A stretch of 8,831 nucleotides of DNA from Pseudomonadota bacterium (GTDB lineage Bacteria > Pseudomonadota > Gammaproteobacteria > Burkholderiales > Casimicrobiaceae): positions 1 through 8,831 of the forward strand of contig JAKLIE010000048.1 in NCBI GenBank assembly GCA_022709775.1, given 5' to 3'. The position numbers were made by a program, and so were the translations under genes. The first letter of the stretch is position 1; each line of letters begins with the position of its first letter. The notes under the pieces were generated by a model. That model did not search any database and was not told the DNA's origin. It worked only from the letters and a program-made list of their open reading frames with translations. This document shows, piece after piece, positions 6,186 to 8,831 of this stretch.

Positions 6186-6250
6186 GCCGCCCGCGCAGCC
6201 CGGCGGCGCGCCGGCTCAAGGGACGGCCTCAGGAAATCGATGTAGCGCAT
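6182..6250 (-). CDS. Possible 22-residue upstream ORF coupled to the DUF2726 gene
   Basis: An ATG at 6250 (minus strand) opens 22 codons starting MRYIDFLRPSLEP and ending in an Ala/Arg-rich run. Its TGA overlaps the ATG of the DUF2726 gene in the form ATGA. The first nine residues look like a natural protein start, while the tail looks low in complexity. There is no strong Shine-Dalgarno, only an A-rich run just upstream. It may be a leader peptide giving translational coupling, or a chance ORF. I recognise no family. Confidence 0.3.
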   Translation of the reverse strand: MRYIDFLRPSLEPARRRAARAA

Positions 6251-6484
6251 TGTTTTTCGCGCCGTTTCGGGACGCTTCGGCGCGCCAGTTTACTCCATTC
6301 CCCGGCGCCAGCGCCAACGGTCGGCCTCGAGCGCGGACTGTCGCCGGCGGTCCTTCATCGCGCCTCGCCGGCCCCGCCTCGCGTGGCGCAGGTACCACGC
6401 GCGGCGTCGGGACCTTCGTCGCGCTTGAGCGGGCGCGCGAACCGTCTCCATAATGGCCGAATCTCGGTTGCTCGACTGCTTCCC
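6186..6484. other. Non-coding stretch between divergent DUF2726 and GH53 genes
   Basis: These 299 bp separate the minus-strand DUF2726 start from the plus-strand GH53 start. They contain the 22-codon upstream ORF (6182-6250), a small inverted repeat CCGGCG/CGCCGG (6200-6205 and 6209-6214) and a T-run (6251-6256) in otherwise very GC-rich sequence. Promoters for both neighbours should lie here, but I find no convincing -35/-10 pair. An Arg/Trp-rich minus-strand ORF at 6290-6451 is not supported well enough to call. Confidence 0.5.
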
Positions 6485-8831
6485 ATGCTGCCTCTCGCCC
6501 GATTCGATCGCACCCGGCGCCGCTCGCAGGCCGTCGTCCGGGCATGCGCCGCGCTCGCCGCCGTCCTCGGATCGATTGCGGTCGCGCACGGCGCGTCGTC
6601 GATGGACGATCGATTCGACGGAAGCTCCCTGGATGCGTGCAAGTGGGAGGAAATGAGCTACGAAGGGGAGGCGTCACAATCCGGCGCGCTCCGGCTTTCG
6701 ACAACCGGGGTCGGGACCTTCGGCTCGGCACGCGTGCTGTCGCAGGCACGCCTCGTCGGCGACTTTGACATCCAGGTCGGCTATCGGCGAGTGACCGGCT
6801 TCGAGACGGCCCCCGTCGCGGCCACAGGAGGCTTCGCCCAGCTGAACGCCGCGCTCGGCCTTTGGTGGGACGAATCGAGGATCATCCAGTTCTCGCGGTC
6901 GCGGCACTCGAGCGGCGATTCGCTCGCCGTCTACGCCTCGCTGCCCGAGCTCGCAGGAGGGCCGGTACCGCCCTGGGTCGATGCGTCGGCCGAAGCGGGA
7001 ACGCTCCGGGTCGTTCGCAAGGGGTCGCTCATCCGGTTCCTGCACGCTTCGGACGGATCTTCCTGGACCGACCTGGGAGCGATCGATGGTCCGTCCGCGC
7101 CGGTGTTCGCCTACCTCGCGACCTCGAACGTCGGCGTCGCACGCGCGCTGGTCGCCCGATTCGACGACTTCGTGGTGAACGACGGGGCGAGCGACGACGT
7201 GTCCTGGACGCAGCCCGGGTTCGTCTCGAGGCGTCCGGACTTCGCGTTCGGCGGCGTGTCGGAGAACTGGCCTGCCTTTCGCTATTTCGGAACGTCGCTC
7301 GCAGGTCTGGACGCTCTCGCCCTCTTCCGCCAGAACGGGATGGAGTGGATCCGCGTCGGCGTGACCGCGATCTCGCAACCCCAGCTCGACCTCGTGCCGC
7401 CGGAGCAGTGGAGGACCCTGCCCTGGGTGTCGGGCACCTGGGGATCGCGCGAGTACGCCGCGCGCACGCTCCGCGACGCGGCGGACCGCGGCATGCGCCT
7501 TTACGCGTACCTGTACTTCAGCGACATCGCCGCGAACTGGGGTAACCAGACGGCGCCCGCCGCCTGGGCCGGAAAGAGCGTCGCCGATACGGCAGCGCTC
7601 ATGGAGCAGCACGCGCACGACACGGCGGCCTACTTCAAGGCGAAGGGACTCGATGTCGAGATCTACGAGTTGGGCAACGAGACGGACATCGGCATGGTGG
7701 ATTTCCTGCCGAACCGCCGCATTCCGGTGCCGCCCGGGGTCGATTTCGTCAATGACCGCACGTGGCTGCGCGAGAACGTCTGGTCGGTGCAGGCGACGCT
7801 GTTGAAGTCGGCGGCGGCCGGCATCCGACGCGCGGCGCCGACTGCGAGGATCGCGGTCCACGCGGCGAGCCTCGAGTCCGGCGCCGGCCCTCAGATGGGG
7901 CCGGACTTCTTCCGCGCGATGCGCGACTTCGGCGTCGACTACGACATCGCGGCCCTGTCGCACCCGTACGCGCAGGGCTCGCGCCCCTGGAAGCTCGATC
8001 GGTACTCGAGCTCGTGTTGGTTCAAGCGCGTCGCGCGCGCCGTCGACCAGATCGCGGTGCCGGGCAAGCCGGTGATGATCGTCGAGGCGTCGTACCAGTC
8101 CTCGCCGGAGACGCTGGTTTCGAAGCCGATGCCCGATTTCCCGTTCACGCCGCAAGGGCAGTCGGACTGGCTGCGCGAGCAACTGCGGTTCGCCACGAAC
8201 CATCCGTCGATCGTCGGCTGGTTCTATTTCTACCCCGAGTTCCAGGGCGGAATCACCGAACCGACGAACGAGGGCTTCGTGCTCCAGTTCGGCAGCCTGC
8301 TGACGCCGTCACTCGCGGCGCGCCCCGGCCTGGAGCAATTCAGGGCGAACCTCGGCCCACCGTCCGCGAACACGGTCGAGTACTTCCACGCCGGGTTCGG
8401 GCACCATTTCATGACCGCCGACCCCGCCGAGATCGCGGGGCTGGATGCAGGCGCCTTCGGCGGCGTCTGGAAGCGCACCGGGCAGAGCTTCATGACGCAC
8501 ACGAACCCGACGACCGGCACCGTCCCTGTCTGCCGATTCTTCAGCACGAGCTTCGCGCCGAAGAGCTCGCACTTCTACACGGCCGACACCGCGGAATGCG
8601 AGGGCGTGAAGCGCAATCCCGACTGGCAGTTCGAGAAGGTTGCGTTCCACGTGCCGCTGCCTGACGCCGCAGGCGCCTGCCCGTCATGGGCGAGCCCCGT
8701 CTACCGGATGTACAACGACGGACAGACCGGCGCGCCGAACCACCGTTTCACGACCGACCTCGCGACGCGGCTCGATTTCGTCTCGAATCGCGGCTACGTC
8801 CGGGAAGGCGTCGGCCCTGTGGGCGTTTCGA
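6485..8831 (+). CDS. Secreted GH53-type endo-beta-1,4-galactanase-like hydrolase with DUF5648 tail (partial)
   Basis: One frame is open from ATG 6485 through the right edge (782 codons, no stop). Residues 1-37 form a signal peptide (RTRRR, then a hydrophobic run, cleavage after AHGA). Residues about 40-235 look like a lectin/jelly-roll module, from DDRFDGSSLDACKW to ARFDDFVVND. Residues about 250-620 resemble GH53 galactanases: RQNGMEWIRVGV near the start, FSDIAANWGNQTAPAAW from 345, the proton donor E399 in ELGNETDIGM, ALSHPY with H493, the nucleophile E534 in MIVEASY, and GWFYFYPEF at 578-586. Family members of this type cut beta-1,4-galactan in pectin side chains outside the cell; the substrate here is inferred. 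The 135-residue gap between the two glutamates is longer than I recall for typical members, with extra loop sequence after the donor. From residue 629 a DUF5648 region begins. No Shine-Dalgarno precedes the ATG; no other in-frame ATG fits the signal peptide. Confidence 0.85.
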   Translation, partial: MLPLARFDRTRRRSQAVVRACAALAAVLGSIAVAHGASSMDDRFDGSSLDACKWEEMSYEGEASQSGALRLSTTGVGTFGSARVLSQARLVGDFDIQVGYRRVTGFETAPVAATGGFAQLNAALGLWWDESRIIQFSRSRHSSGDSLAVYASLPELAGGPVPPWVDASAEAGTLRVVRKGSLIRFLHASDGSSWTDLGAIDGPSAPVFAYLATSNVGVARALVARFDDFVVNDGASDDVSWTQPGFVSRRPDFAFGGVSENWPAFRYFGTSLAGLDALALFRQNGMEWIRVGVTAISQPQLDLVPPEQWRTLPWVSGTWGSREYAARTLRDAADRGMRLYAYLYFSDIAANWGNQTAPAAWAGKSVADTAALMEQHAHDTAAYFKAKGLDVEIYELGNETDIGMVDFLPNRRIPVPPGVDFVNDRTWLRENVWSVQATLLKSAAAGIRRAAPTARIAVHAASLESGAGPQMGPDFFRAMRDFGVDYDIAALSHPYAQGSRPWKLDRYSSSCWFKRVARAVDQIAVPGKPVMIVEASYQSSPETLVSKPMPDFPFTPQGQSDWLREQLRFATNHPSIVGWFYFYPEFQGGITEPTNEGFVLQFGSLLTPSLAARPGLEQFRANLGPPSANTVEYFHAGFGHHFMTADPAEIAGLDAGAFGGVWKRTGQSFMTHTNPTTGTVPVCRFFSTSFAPKSSHFYTADTAECEGVKRNPDWQFEKVAFHVPLPDAAGACPSWASPVYRMYNDGQTGAPNHRFTTDLATRLDFVSNRGYVREGVGPVGVS
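8375..8831 (+). repeat. Three DUF5648 units at the C-terminus of the GH53 protein
   Basis: Three diverged units repeat about every 56-57 residues. Each has an aromatic strand, then a His-x-(Phe)-Thr-x-Asp core: HHFMTAD at residues 640-646, SHFYTAD at 695-701 and HRFTTD at 753-758. They are preceded by VEYFHAGFG, CRFFSTS and VYRMYND respectively. In DNA the histidine codons lie at 8402, 8570 and 8741. This fits DUF5648, a family of unknown function found at the ends of secreted proteins. The third unit appears nearly complete, so the true stop is probably only a few codons past the window. Confidence 0.75.

Noticed and set aside
6290..6451. Minus-strand 53-residue Arg/Trp-rich ORF in the intergenic region
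   Set aside because: It has no Shine-Dalgarno and no recognisable family, its composition is what random GC-rich DNA gives, and it would leave only 33 bp for the GH53 promoter if real. Conservation in relatives would change this view.
6674..8203. Minus-strand 509-codon ORF opposite the GH53 gene
   Set aside because: The plus strand encodes a continuous signal-peptide, GH53 and DUF5648 protein. The antisense product has no motif.
264..8831. Sulfatase plus GH53 enzyme as a polysaccharide utilisation locus
   Set aside because: They are about 4.8 kb apart with unrelated genes on both strands between them, and no transporter, SusC/D-like pair or sugar regulator is present.

Overview
The window is GC-rich chromosomal DNA with dense genes and strong G/C preference at third codon positions. 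The gene content suggests a betaproteobacterium, for instance a Burkholderiales or Rhodocyclales relative. The clues are a Calvin-cycle-type class II aldolase C-terminus, a DUF1223 protein, a threonine-dehydratase-like enzyme with the KHENHTPTGAFK motif, and a DUF5648 repeat tail on a secreted enzyme. Lineage is inferred from protein style only. I see no rRNA, tRNA, CRISPR array, insertion sequence, integrase or phage gene.

Layout from left to right: (1) the last 63 codons of fructose-bisphosphate aldolase (+), followed by a GC-rich hairpin; (2) a secreted type I sulfatase resembling arylsulfatase B (+), with its own Shine-Dalgarno; (3) a convergent secreted DUF1223 thioredoxin-fold protein (-), with a hairpin between the two gene ends; (4) a divergent intergenic region of 125 bp holding two perfect palindromes and a 5'-leader hairpin; (5) a GlsB/YeaQ/YmgE-type small membrane protein (+), overlapping by 4 bp a threonine/serine-dehydratase-like PLP enzyme (+); (6) a convergent aldehyde dehydrogenase of the glutamate-semialdehyde (P5C) dehydrogenase type (-), with a hairpin at the shared 3' ends; (7) a membrane-anchored DUF2726 protein (-), possibly coupled to a 22-codon upstream ORF; (8) about 235-300 bp of non-coding sequence; (9) a large secreted glycoside hydrolase (+) that runs off the right edge. 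It has a lectin-like N-terminal module, a GH53 endo-galactanase-type catalytic domain and a three-unit DUF5648 C-terminal region.

The genes do not form one pathway. Two small functional themes are visible. One is amino-acid catabolism: the dehydratase and the semialdehyde dehydrogenase lie tail to tail. The other is extracytoplasmic attack on sugars: the sulfatase and the GH53 enzyme, which are about 4.8 kb apart with unrelated genes between them, so this is not a clear polysaccharide locus. The most distinctive object is the composite GH53 protein. I found no convincing new multi-gene system. The most testable novelties are the GH53/DUF5648 architecture, the stop-start coupling arrangements and the intergenic inverted repeats.
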